This document shows positions 1 to 7,888 of a DNA stretch of 64,000 nt, piece after piece. This stretch comes from GCA-002733465 sp039969155. Its GTDB lineage: Bacteria; Pseudomonadota; Gammaproteobacteria; Enterobacterales; Kangiellaceae. The stretch lies in the NCBI GenBank assembly GCA_039969155.1, contig JBDVOJ010000099.1, positions 1 through 64,000 on the forward strand. The letters are read 5' to 3'. The notes below the pieces were generated by a model. It worked only from the letters and a program-made list of their open reading frames with translations. It ran no database searches and was not told the origin of the DNA. Position numbers and translations under genes: made by a program. Positions within the stretch are counted from its first letter, which is position 1; each line of letters starts with the position of its first letter.

Positions 1-1
1 T

Positions 2-121
2 TTCGGTCGGTTCACCACCCTAGAGCAAGCCGATTACGCAGCTGAGGTTGTTGAACAAGGCCTTAAGAAACTAAGAGCAATGTCGCCTAGTTGGGCAGCT
101 ATACAGCATAAAAACGATTGA
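2..121 (+). CDS. Cysteine desulfurase family protein, C-terminal end only
   Basis: The window opens inside this gene, and 39 residues remain before a TGA stop. The tail reads FGRFTT, then DYAAEVV, then LRAMSP. This matches the end of class V aminotransferase-fold cysteine desulfurases of the IscS type, whose C-terminus carries a GRFTTEEE...DY...LR.LSP pattern. These PLP enzymes take sulfur from cysteine for Fe-S clusters and thiolated tRNA. The active-site lysine and cysteine lie outside the window, so IscS, SufS and other paralogs cannot be told apart. No iscU or other isc gene follows, so this is either a second desulfurase or the last gene of its operon. Confidence 0.6.
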   Translation, partial: FGRFTTLEQADYAAEVVEQGLKKLRAMSPSWAAIQHKND

Positions 122-271
122 TAGACAGCAAATAGTTAGATCTAGTTGCAATTGTTATAAATTCGTGATGTTTTAAATTCAATATCTCGGTAATCTTCAA
201 CTAGCATTGAAATATTCCGTACATAGATATTGTGCGCAAATTGGTTTTCTGAGCGGTGGAACGAACAGATT

Positions 272-991
272 ATGTTGAACAAGCACAAAGTCTTAATTGT
301 TGAAGATGAGTCGGACATTGCAGAGCTGATCAAAGTTAGCTTACTCGCCCTCTCTCTAGATACAGAACATTGTAGTGATGGGAGTCAAGCCATAGAGCAA
401 ATCCTCAAAGGCGATTATTCTTTAGTCATATTGGATATCATGCTGCCAGGAATAAGTGGACTCGATATTTGTAAAGCAGTAAGAGCCGAGAAGCCGGCGC
501 AAGCTATCATGATGCTGACCGCGAAAGGTTCCGAGACTGATCAGATCGTTGGTCTAGAACTAGGCGCTGACGACTATATGACCAAACCATTTAGTATTCC
601 AGCATTTCAAGCTAGGGTCAGAGTTCAACTTAGACGAGTTGAATTGCTAGTCGATCGGGATTCTATGCCGCGTAAACAAAGCTCTATTAATGTTGGCCGT
701 TTACAAATAGATCAAGTTAATCATACCGTTTCCTTTGATAATATTGGGATTGAATTAACCTCATTAGAGTTTGACCTGCTGACTTTTTTTATGGAACGGC
801 CAGATCAAGTTTTTTCCAGAGCTAATTTGTTAGATAAAGTTTGGGGATATGATCATGATGGATACGAACACACGGTTAACTCCAACATCAATCGCTTAAG
901 AAGAAAACTGAAAACAGAATTGGACAATGACCAAATCATTCAAACGGTTTGGGGTGTCGGCTATAAACTTTCAAGCGAGGATTGCCAATAA
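272..991 (+). CDS. OmpR/PhoB-family response regulator
   Basis: This is a 239-residue two-domain regulator. The receiver has the acidic pair E11-D12, phosphoacceptor D55 in LVILDIMLPG, T83 and K105 in TKPF. The C-terminal winged-helix domain (about 140-235) contains ELTSLEFDLL and ends in WGVGYKL, typical of the OmpR subfamily. An upstream in-frame start at 230 would add 14 residues with no family counterpart, so the ATG at 272 is preferred. The stop TAA is followed immediately by the kinase ATG, so the two form one operon and presumably a cognate pair. The stimulus and target genes cannot be read from the sequence. Confidence 0.92.
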   Translation: MLNKHKVLIVEDESDIAELIKVSLLALSLDTEHCSDGSQAIEQILKGDYSLVILDIMLPGISGLDICKAVRAEKPAQAIMMLTAKGSETDQIVGLELGADDYMTKPFSIPAFQARVRVQLRRVELLVDRDSMPRKQSSINVGRLQIDQVNHTVSFDNIGIELTSLEFDLLTFFMERPDQVFSRANLLDKVWGYDHDGYEHTVNSNINRLRRKLKTELDNDQIIQTVWGVGYKLSSEDCQ

Positions 992-2461
992 ATGAAGCTT
1001 TCACTCTATCAAAAACTCTCTGCGGTTTTATTATTAACTTTTATTCTTATCGTTACAGCTTTCTTATATGCCAGTCAACGTATTGATACGAGCTCTAAAG
1101 ATAATGCTGAGCAGCGATTACATCATCAACTTGCTGAGCATTTAGTACATGATAATCCTCTAATGGCTTCTGGAAAGTTTGATAAAAAAGCATTGGAAAA
1201 TCTATTTCATTCTATGATGATCTTGGGGCAAAATTTTGAGTTTTACATACTGGATAACAAAGGAAAGATATTAAGCTATTCTGCAAAACCTGGAGAAGTC
1301 ATCAGGGAAAGTGTCGACTTGACTCCGATTAAAGACTTTTTAGATGGTCATAAGCAATTGCCTATTTATGCTCAAGATCCGAGAAGCCAAGATAACAAGA
1401 TTTTTTCGGTGGCTCCGATATATCAAGAAAAAGCGCTCAAAGGGTATCTGTACGTCATAGTTCGTAGTCAGATATACGATGGTATTTTTGAACAAATTAG
1501 CGCGAACGGGAAAATTCAAGTCTATGGTTTAGTGACCATCGCAAGCATATTCTTTTTGTTTATGATATTACTGGTCAGCTTCCGGTTTATTGTTGCACCT
1601 TTGCAGGATTTAGGTGAACAAGTCAGTCAGTTAAAACCTGGAAAAAGCAACTTATCATTAGTGCAATTAAAAACATCGGGTCGAAGTAAAGAAGTTGATG
1701 AACTGACATTGTCGTTCAATCAACTTATTACTCAAGTCAATCAACAGGTGGAAAAGCTTAAACAAGTTGATGCTGAAAGACGAGAACTGTTTGAGCATCT
1801 TTCTCATGACTTAAGAACACCCTTAGCATCATTACATGGATTTCTGGAAACGATTGACATACAGCGAAATGCTCTGTCATCAGAAGATAGAAGCACCTAC
1901 ATTCAACGCTGTTTAAAAAACGCGAGGCAATTAAAACGTTTTGTTGATCAAATTTTTGAATTGGCTAACTTAGAGTCGGGACAGGTAACGACTAATTTAG
2001 AGCCGTTGCCAATTGCTGAATTACTATATGATTTGGTCGAGAAGTTTGATTATGTAGCAAGCCAAAAGCAACTATCATTAAAAGTTGATGTAGCAAACGA
2101 AAAAGTTCAAATTGTTACGGATATTGCGAAACTAGAAAGAGTATTAAGCAATTTGATTGAAAACGCTATTCGGCATACTCCCAACCATGGCGAAATAACT
2201 TTGAAAGTATTGGATCAACAGCAATCGGACCAGGTCTTAGTAGAGATCAGAGATACCGGCTCAGGGATCCCTGAAGAAGATATACCGCATTTATTTGATC
2301 CCAGATATCGAGGATCTAAAGCGATGGAAGACGGCGAGCGACACATAGGCTTAGGATTAACTATCACGCAAAAACTCCTCAATATCATCGGTAGTGAAAT
2401 TAAAGTAAGTAACAATTCAGATGTTGGCGCAAAATTTAGCTTTTATTTACCCGTTTCTTAA
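992..2461 (+). CDS. Membrane sensor histidine kinase
   Basis: This 489-residue kinase is the partner of the preceding regulator, with zero bases between stop and start. TM1 spans about residues 10-27, a periplasmic sensor region of about 150 residues follows, and TM2 spans about 177-201 before a HAMP-like linker. The HisKA dimerisation domain carries H272 in SHDLRTP. The HATPase domain shows the N box NLIENAIRHTP, the G1 box DTGSGIP and the G2 box GLGLTI. All residues needed for autophosphorylation are present. The sensor domain is not recognised, so the signal is unknown. No terminator hairpin is obvious directly after it. Confidence 0.93.
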   Translation: MKLSLYQKLSAVLLLTFILIVTAFLYASQRIDTSSKDNAEQRLHHQLAEHLVHDNPLMASGKFDKKALENLFHSMMILGQNFEFYILDNKGKILSYSAKPGEVIRESVDLTPIKDFLDGHKQLPIYAQDPRSQDNKIFSVAPIYQEKALKGYLYVIVRSQIYDGIFEQISANGKIQVYGLVTIASIFFLFMILLVSFRFIVAPLQDLGEQVSQLKPGKSNLSLVQLKTSGRSKEVDELTLSFNQLITQVNQQVEKLKQVDAERRELFEHLSHDLRTPLASLHGFLETIDIQRNALSSEDRSTYIQRCLKNARQLKRFVDQIFELANLESGQVTTNLEPLPIAELLYDLVEKFDYVASQKQLSLKVDVANEKVQIVTDIAKLERVLSNLIENAIRHTPNHGEITLKVLDQQQSDQVLVEIRDTGSGIPEEDIPHLFDPRYRGSKAMEDGERHIGLGLTITQKLLNIIGSEIKVSNNSDVGAKFSFYLPVS

Positions 2462-2585
2462 CGCCGATTTTTGTCTATAATAACTATTGATTGACGTAAG
2501 AGCTTTCGTAAATTGGTTATAATTTGGGCATTGTTTAAAATCCTCAAATAAATTGCAATTTTTATTAAAATTTTCCAATTAAGGC

Positions 2586-2613
2586 TTGTAATTTTTCTAG
2601 AATCGCGGATAAT
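2586..2613 (+). promoter_or_regulatory. Probable sigma70 promoter of tRNA-Lys
   Basis: TTGTAA (2586-2591) and GATAAT (2608-2613) are separated by 16 bp. A GC-rich GCGCTCC discriminator follows, typical of growth-rate-controlled stable-RNA promoters. The predicted start at about 2620 lies just ahead of the mature tRNA 5' end. This call rests on motif inspection only. Confidence 0.6.
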
Positions 2614-2625
2614 GCGCTCCGCATC

Positions 2626-2701
2626 GGGTCGTTAGCTCAGCCGGTAGAGCAGTTGACTTTTAATCAATTGGTCGGGCGTTCGAATCGCCCACGACCCACC
2701 A
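2626..2701 (+). tRNA. tRNA-Lys (anticodon TTT)
   Basis: This is a 76-nt cloverleaf with CCA encoded at 2699-2701. The acceptor arms GGGTCGT and ACGACCC pair perfectly. The D-arm is GCTC...GAGC, the anticodon loop CTTTTAA gives anticodon TTT, and the T-arm GGGCG-TTCGAAT-CGCCC is canonical. It stands alone, with its own promoter in front and a terminator behind. It occupies part of the 464-base stretch 2462-2925 that has no protein gene. The 2462-2585 part is AT-rich and shows nothing convincing. Confidence 0.98.
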
Positions 2702-2710
2702 TCTCGATGA

Positions 2711-2738
2711 AAGGCCTCCAAATTGGAGGCCTTTTTTT
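2711..2738 (+). terminator. Rho-independent terminator of tRNA-Lys
   Basis: A 9-bp perfect stem (AAGGCCTCC with GGAGGCCTT), a 5-nt loop and a T run follow, starting 9 nt after the tRNA CCA end. The remaining 2739-2925 stretch before the next gene shows no recognisable feature. Confidence 0.92.
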
Positions 2739-2925
2739 ATGTCTAAAGATAACCGACTAATTTAAGGCTAGGATTAATATTTCAATTCTTAGCCAAACCT
2801 CTCTATTTCATCTTCAATCTAAAACTGCGACACAAAGGTAAGTAATTGAAACCCATAATCGGTTAAACTTAAGCTATCTTAGATGCTTGTCGCTTGGCAT
2901 TCATATGCAATACAAGTAAGAGAGG

Positions 2926-3501
2926 ATGATTTTGAAATACTACCTATTAATAGCAATTATCTTGTTGTCTCCTGTTTCAGGGGCTATCGCAGCGACAAAT
3001 GGTCAATTGATGCTATCGCGCGAGTTAATCAATGATTTTCTTCAGACTTCTCAGGAAATCGCCAAATTAAAGCAAGAATTGCCTAATATCCAGCAGTTTT
3101 CTGACTCAAAGGCTGTTAAGACAACCGATCAAATTGTAGCTTACCTGCAAGCCTCAGAAGCTTTTCCAGAGATTCAATCAATTCTTTCTTCAACTGATTT
3201 CAGTGATTTGCACGAGTTCTTTAGATTTTCAGAACGGTTAATGGCGGTGAGGCTTTACTTGCAGATGGAAAACTCGACTCAGGCATCGATATTTCAAACC
3301 ATTGATATTCTGCAATCCAACTTAAATAGCATGAGAGCCAACAACGCCTCAAAGGAGATCATCTTAAGGGCTGAGCAAGTTTTAGAACAGCAACAAATCA
3401 AAGCAGCTCTAATCAAAACTAGCCTCGAAAAATTGACAGAACAAGATAAAAACTTCGTTCAACAGAACCAACAATGGTTAATAGAACTGTTTACTGGTTA
3501 G
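2926..3501 (+). CDS. Secreted helical protein of unknown function
   Basis: I do not recognise this 191-residue protein. It begins with a clear Sec signal peptide (basic start, hydrophobic LLIAIILLSPVSG, cleavage near AIAA about residue 22), followed by a glutamine-rich, helix-prone mature region without cysteines or motifs I know. The start is ambiguous. An AGAGAGG Shine-Dalgarno abuts the ATG at 2926 but lies about 6 nt before an in-frame TTG at 2932, so translation may really begin at TTG with MKYYLL. It converges on the exbD-like gene with one base between stops. A periplasmic or extracellular location is inferred. Confidence 0.7.
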   Translation: MILKYYLLIAIILLSPVSGAIAATNGQLMLSRELINDFLQTSQEIAKLKQELPNIQQFSDSKAVKTTDQIVAYLQASEAFPEIQSILSSTDFSDLHEFFRFSERLMAVRLYLQMENSTQASIFQTIDILQSNLNSMRANNASKEIILRAEQVLEQQQIKAALIKTSLEKLTEQDKNFVQQNQQWLIELFTG

Positions 3502-3502
3502 T

Positions 3503-3910
3503 TTATGAGTCCGGTAACCGGCTGACAGTCACATTGGCTAAGCCCGCTTGCTTAATTTGATCGACGACACTGACTAAGACTCTAGTGTCTGCAACTTCTG
3601 CCACTTGTACCATAATGCCAACTTTGGGATTTTTGCTAATCGCTGCCTGAACATTCGCCAACACAGCGTCTTGTTGAATTAGACGTTGACCAAACTGAAT
3701 ATCTTCCAACTCATTGATTTTTATCACGATGTTGCGCTGATCTTTTGTTGGAGGTGATTTATCCAAAGTGGGTCTTTGAATATTCAGGCCACTTTCCTTA
3801 ACAAAAGAGGTGGTGACGATAAAAAAGATTAACATGATAAACACGATATCTAGCATGGGTGTCATGTCTACCTCTGAATCTTGAGCAATAGTGCGCATGT
3901 TCTTCCTCAT
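3503..3910 (-). CDS. ExbD/TolR-family proton-channel subunit, orphan
   Basis: This 135-residue protein has the ExbD/TolR layout: a short cytoplasmic N-terminus with VDMTPMLD, one transmembrane helix (about 19-40) carrying D21 at the position of the proton-path aspartate of ExbD, and a periplasmic domain to the end. ExbD works with ExbB and TonB to energise outer-membrane transport, while TolR works with TolQ. Here there is no exbB, tolQ or tonB gene on either side, so its partner must be encoded elsewhere. An alternative start at M5 (position 3898) has a better-spaced AGGA. The family call is firm; the exact system is open. Confidence 0.9.
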   Translation of the reverse strand: MRKNMRTIAQDSEVDMTPMLDIVFIMLIFFIVTTSFVKESGLNIQRPTLDKSPPTKDQRNIVIKINELEDIQFGQRLIQQDAVLANVQAAISKNPKVGIMVQVAEVADTRVLVSVVDQIKQAGLANVTVSRLPDS

Positions 3911-4074
3911 TTGTAGTCTCCAATCTGGTTATTACATGTGTAGCGATAAGGTTACTATTGTTTGTGTTATTTATCAAGATAAACAATGAGGTTGGCAAAG
4001 TTAGTGACTGTGCATGGAGGTATCAATATGGTAAATTCGCTGAATTAACACTCGTTGTGCTTCGGAATACAATA

Positions 4075-4923
4075 ATGAAATCGTTTTTATCTGCCATTCT
4101 CTCCATTTTAACATTGCTATTATCAGTTTCTCTTTTTAATACTGTTAATGCCAGTAGTGACCCTGAGTCGAGGTTTACCGAAGAGCAAATTAGATCGGGT
4201 AAACTTTATATGAAGTCGGAAAATCAAATGCAAGACGTTGATCACCTGCTAGTTAATGCAAAGCAACAAGGTAAGTTAGCTATTATCGCGATGGGGGCAA
4301 ACTGGTGTCACGATAGTCAAAGCTTTGCGACCAAGATCCACCATCCTGAAGTTAAGGCCGTAATAGAAGAGAATTTCGAGCTGTTATTTGTAGATGTCGG
4401 ATATCTAACCAATATCAAACAAGTGATCACTCGTTTTGGGCAACCAGTGATTTATGCAACACCAACTATATTAGTCATCGATCCCACAACTAACGTCCAA
4501 GTGAATAAAAATAACATGCATTTGTGGAGAGATTCGGCAAAGGTTTCGGTCGATGAAATGACAGAGTACTTTTCAAATATTGTTGCCAATAAACATACAC
4601 TACTAGAGAGAATTGCTCGGCAACAAGCTGAGAACGTTGGAAGTTTGGCCATGCTTAATCAGCAGATCGATCTGTTCCAGCAACAACAAGCCGACAGGCT
4701 TTACCAAGCCTTTACCGTGCTTGGTCCGATGCTAGAAAAAGATGAGAAAGGCAAATCGGTCAAAAACTTCCGTAAGTATTGGAGAAAAGTCGCAAAGTAC
4801 CGTTATAAGTTTACCGAAGATCTAAAAACGCTCAGGGAAAAAGCGGTTACAATCGCTCAATCAGACGAGAGTCAGTTTTCAATGGAATTCCCTAAATATC
4901 CTGCGTTTGAGTGGGAAAAATGA
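4075..4923 (+). CDS. Periplasmic thioredoxin-fold protein with CxxS motif
   Basis: This 282-residue protein has a Sec signal peptide (residues 1 to about 26, hydrophobic SAILSILTLLLSVSLF) and a thioredoxin-like domain at about 50-160. The active-site region reads GANWCHDS, with C78 and S81, so there is one cysteine instead of the CxxC pair. VDVGYL and TPTILVID fit the thioredoxin strands and the cis-proline. The remaining 120 residues are helical and charged. The open frame extends upstream to 3958, but only the ATG at 4075 gives a signal peptide. Its stop overlaps the ogt start by ATGA. A monothiol protein of this kind cannot do classical dithiol exchange alone, so a binding, isomerase or mixed-disulfide role is possible. 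Confidence 0.75.
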   Translation: MKSFLSAILSILTLLLSVSLFNTVNASSDPESRFTEEQIRSGKLYMKSENQMQDVDHLLVNAKQQGKLAIIAMGANWCHDSQSFATKIHHPEVKAVIEENFELLFVDVGYLTNIKQVITRFGQPVIYATPTILVIDPTTNVQVNKNNMHLWRDSAKVSVDEMTEYFSNIVANKHTLLERIARQQAENVGSLAMLNQQIDLFQQQQADRLYQAFTVLGPMLEKDEKGKSVKNFRKYWRKVAKYRYKFTEDLKTLREKAVTIAQSDESQFSMEFPKYPAFEWEK

Positions 4924-5384
4924 TTGCCAGTTTTGTAGTCGATACAAAAATTGGTGTCATAGAAGTTGTTTATCAAAATGATCAAATCTCACGAATAATT
5001 CTGGACTGCAAAAAAAGCATCAGCCCTGAGTTAAATCCTTTCGAAGAGATGATCCGGGCGCAACTGGAGAGCTATTTTGGTGATGCCAGTTATCAGCTCA
5101 GTTTAGCGGTTGCTCTAATTGGGACAAAACACCAAAAAGCTGTTTGGACTAAAATGTTAGAAATCCCTTGTGGCAGCGTGATGACTTATGGCGATATTGC
5201 CAAACTAATTGGAAGTAGTGGCCAAGCCGTAGGAAATGCGTGTCGCAATAATCCGATTCCTATTATAGTACCTTGTCATCGTGTTGTGGCAGCAAACGCT
5301 ATAGGTGGCTTCTCAGGCGCTACCGAAGGGGCGCTCGTCAAGATCAAACAAGTGCTACTGGCTCACGAAGGTGTTCATTACTAA
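4920..5384 (+). CDS. ogt: Methylated-DNA--protein-cysteine methyltransferase
   Basis: This suicide DNA-repair protein moves the alkyl group of O6-alkylguanine or O4-alkylthymine onto its own cysteine. The 154 residues match the single-domain Ogt/MGMT size. The catalytic IVPCHRVV places the acceptor at C119, and the helix-turn-helix with GDIAKLIGSSGQAVGNACRNNPI contains the arginine-finger region. I chose the ATG at 4920, which overlaps the preceding stop as ATGA, over a GTG at 4911. The overlap suggests translational coupling with the thioredoxin-like gene. No Ada-type regulatory domain is attached. Confidence 0.93.
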   Translation: MIASFVVDTKIGVIEVVYQNDQISRIILDCKKSISPELNPFEEMIRAQLESYFGDASYQLSLAVALIGTKHQKAVWTKMLEIPCGSVMTYGDIAKLIGSSGQAVGNACRNNPIPIIVPCHRVVAANAIGGFSGATEGALVKIKQVLLAHEGVHY

Positions 5385-5439
5385 TGATGGTAGCAAAATA
5401 GTGTTTCCTATCAGCTCTAATTGGATAGGCTGTTGTTAA

Positions 5440-6354
5440 ATGTCTAAGCGACTAAAGGTTTCAGAAACCGATCTAGCACAAATTTCGCTGTTTGCAGATC
5501 ATTTATGGATGCACGACGGTCTCAGTCAACACACTTTAAGTAGCTACCAAAACGACTTGAAGAAGTTTGCCGAGTGGCTCAGCCTACAAAATAGTTCTCT
5601 GTTAAGCGTTGACGGTAGTGTTTTACAAGACTATTTATCGTTACGTTTTTCGCAAAAGTTTTCTGAACGTTCTACTGCTCGATTGTTATCAACTCTGAGA
5701 CGGTTTTATGCATATGCCATTGAAGCTAATTTAATCGAATATGATCCTACGGCTAAGATCGCCTCTCCTAAACTCAGTAAACCATTACCCAAGACTTTAA
5801 GCGAAGATGATGTCGAACAACTATTGGCCGCACCTGACTTAAACAGTGATATTGGCATTCGAGATCTTGCGATGATTGAACTGATGTATGCCAGCGGGCT
5901 AAGAGTCAGTGAGCTTATCAATATTGAGTTTTCCCAAATTAGTTTGCAGCAAGGAGTAGTGAGAGTGATGGGAAAAGGAAGTAAGGAAAGGTTAGTTCCC
6001 TTTGGCGAAGTCGCTCTAGCTGCCATTGAACGGTATGTTAAGACCGCACGAGCCAATTATCTCGGCGGGAAAGCTTGTGATTTTCTTTTTGTTTCAGGCC
6101 GTGGGCAGCAAATGACTCGACAAACCTTCTGGTATCGAATTAAACATTATGCAAAGCAAACGTCTATTAAGACTGATTTATCTCCCCATACTCTTAGGCA
6201 TGCGTTCGCGACTCATTTATTGACTCATGGCGCGGATTTAAGAACATTGCAACTACTACTAGGACACAGTGATCTTTCAACGACTCAAATCTATACTCAT
6301 ATTGCCAAAGAACGGCTGCAACAAATTCATGCAGAGCATCACCCAAGGGGCTGA
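5440..6354 (+). CDS. xerD: Site-specific tyrosine recombinase XerD
   Basis: With XerC, XerD resolves chromosome dimers at dif under FtsK control. The protein is 304 residues, close to the usual 298. An N-terminal SAM-like core-binding domain (about 15-100) precedes the catalytic domain. The full catalytic set is visible: R155 in SGLRVSE, K179 in GKGSKER, H250 and R253 in HTLRH, H276 in LLGHSDLSTTQIY, and the nucleophile Y285. It is followed by dsbC and then recJ, the order known around xerD in many gammaproteobacteria, which favours XerD over XerC. Confidence 0.95.
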   Translation: MSKRLKVSETDLAQISLFADHLWMHDGLSQHTLSSYQNDLKKFAEWLSLQNSSLLSVDGSVLQDYLSLRFSQKFSERSTARLLSTLRRFYAYAIEANLIEYDPTAKIASPKLSKPLPKTLSEDDVEQLLAAPDLNSDIGIRDLAMIELMYASGLRVSELINIEFSQISLQQGVVRVMGKGSKERLVPFGEVALAAIERYVKTARANYLGGKACDFLFVSGRGQQMTRQTFWYRIKHYAKQTSIKTDLSPHTLRHAFATHLLTHGADLRTLQLLLGHSDLSTTQIYTHIAKERLQQIHAEHHPRG

Positions 6355-6550
6355 ACTAAATCCAGAAATACTTCGTATAACACTATATAATTAGCGGCTT
6401 AGCAACGTTTATCCTTGTCGATAAACCGTTTGTCCAAGGTGAGTTGAACCTGTTATAGTATTTGCTCTCTAACAAGCTCATAATCATTTTAAGTTAAATC
6501 AGAGATCTAGGCATTATTTCTGAAAATCCAACTAGGAATTACATTTTACA

Positions 6551-7408
6551 ATGACTTTAATTAGAAAACTTACCATGGTTGCACTAGTCGCAACTGCAAT
6601 AACTTTTTTCTCACTGGGATTTCTGATGTCAGAAGGAAGCTCTGACCAAGCTTCAAGTTCGTCCAACACTGAACAGCTTTTAGCAAGCGGCCAATTGGAT
6701 TCGGTTCAAATTAAATCTCATTTAGAGAAGAAGCTTGAAGGCATTCAAATTGAAAGTGTCGAACAATCGCCTGTAGAAGGTTTCTATCAAGTTTTTTATA
6801 GTGGACAAGTGCTCTACGTTTCTTTTGACGGCAATTACATTCTGTCCGGCAATCTATTAGGACTAACTGAAGAGCAACCCGTTAACCTAACCGAGCGAGC
6901 AGTGACCGCGAAGGCGGCAGAACGTTCGCCTCAAAGGGCAGCTGTTATTGCGAGTTTGAAAGAAGATGACATGGTTGTTTTTAAAGCAAAGGAAGAAAAG
7001 TACGCGATTACAGTATTCACTGATGTTGATTGCGCGTATTGTCGTAAACTTCACAAAGAGGTTCCAGACCTTAATAAATTAGGTGTAACTGTTCGATATC
7101 TAGCATTTCCAAGAGCAGGATTGGGTTCATCTGCACACAAAAAGCTGGAATCAGTGTGGTGTTCTGAAAACAAACAACAAGCTATGGATAACGCCAAGTT
7201 AAAGCGCCAGTTCTCTGATAATTCTTGTGAAAATCCAATCGCTTCTCAGTACAAATTGACTCGCGAATTCAACTTATCAGGCACGCCTGCCCTAATTCTT
7301 CCGGATGGTGAGTTAATTGGTGGGTATTTACCTTTTGATAAACTGCATGCTTATCTAGAGGAAAAGTCAGATAGCTCTGAGTCGGCTTCTAATTCTGCTG
7401 GCCAATAA
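6551..7408 (+). CDS. dsbC: Thiol:disulfide interchange protein DsbC
   Basis: This is a periplasmic disulfide isomerase of 285 residues. The N-terminus holds an uncleaved or signal helix (about 7-26) followed by a serine-rich linker that E. coli DsbC lacks. Then come a small dimerisation domain (about 45-120) and a thioredoxin domain with the active site C161-A-Y-C164. A second cysteine pair (VWCSEN and DNSCEN) fits the structural disulfide of DsbC, and GTPALI holds the cis-proline. The xerD-dsbC order supports the name. The unusual N-terminus could mean membrane anchoring. Confidence 0.92.
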   Translation: MTLIRKLTMVALVATAITFFSLGFLMSEGSSDQASSSSNTEQLLASGQLDSVQIKSHLEKKLEGIQIESVEQSPVEGFYQVFYSGQVLYVSFDGNYILSGNLLGLTEEQPVNLTERAVTAKAAERSPQRAAVIASLKEDDMVVFKAKEEKYAITVFTDVDCAYCRKLHKEVPDLNKLGVTVRYLAFPRAGLGSSAHKKLESVWCSENKQQAMDNAKLKRQFSDNSCENPIASQYKLTREFNLSGTPALILPDGELIGGYLPFDKLHAYLEEKSDSSESASNSAGQ

Positions 7409-7409
7409 G

Positions 7410-7778
7410 CTATGGAAAAATCAAGGCACTGATTCGCCTTTGTTCAAACGTTAGAACTTGATAAGTATGGCAAGCCTCTCGGCTCGCCATAGATTCAACG
7501 GCGACGCCTTGTTTATTGATAGCCTGAGTAATTGCCATAGGGAGTAATTGGTGTGAGCTGCCTGTACCAATGATCAGTATTTCCGGTAGCTCTTTAAGGT
7601 TGTTTAGCAGTAATTCGCTAGTAATGTCTTGGTAATTATCAGGCCCTGTATAGTCTTTTTTCTCACCATTGACCAGTAGCACAGGTGTGCTGAAAGTCCC
7701 AATATTAAGTCTAATTGAACCCGGTTGATAGGCTTTAATTACTGCGCCAACTTGGCTGGTTTCTTTTTGAAATAGCAT
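7410..7778 (-). CDS. Mth938-like domain protein (DUF498 family)
   Basis: This 122-residue protein matches the Mth938/Xcc1710-like family, known in eukaryotes as NDUFAF3, a complex I assembly factor. The family pattern is seen in VNGEKKDY, the ELPEILIIGTG strand-loop and the middle ...NKQGVAVESMASREACHTYQVL, which corresponds to the usual GIGVEVMDTPAACRTYN.L segment. The bacterial role is not established. It is convergent with dsbC with one base between stops, and divergent from the amidohydrolase. Confidence 0.82.
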   Translation of the reverse strand: MLFQKETSQVGAVIKAYQPGSIRLNIGTFSTPVLLVNGEKKDYTGPDNYQDITSELLLNNLKELPEILIIGTGSSHQLLPMAITQAINKQGVAVESMASREACHTYQVLTFEQRRISALIFP

Positions 7779-7888
7779 TTATTGAGAGCCTAATTATCTT
7801 TCCTAAACATTAAAGTCTGTTGGATTATAACGCCAAAATCCCAAATTCAATAAATTAATGTAGAATAACCACAACTTAATCCCCAGCC

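Noticed and set aside
2491..2523. TTGACG with TATAAT upstream of tRNA-Lys
   Set aside because: The spacer is 21 bp, and the start would be about 100 bp from the tRNA. The pair at 2586-2613 fits better.
3958..4074. 39-codon N-terminal extension of the thioredoxin-like gene
   Set aside because: It would hide the signal peptide and has no matching ribosome site; the start at 4075 is preferred.
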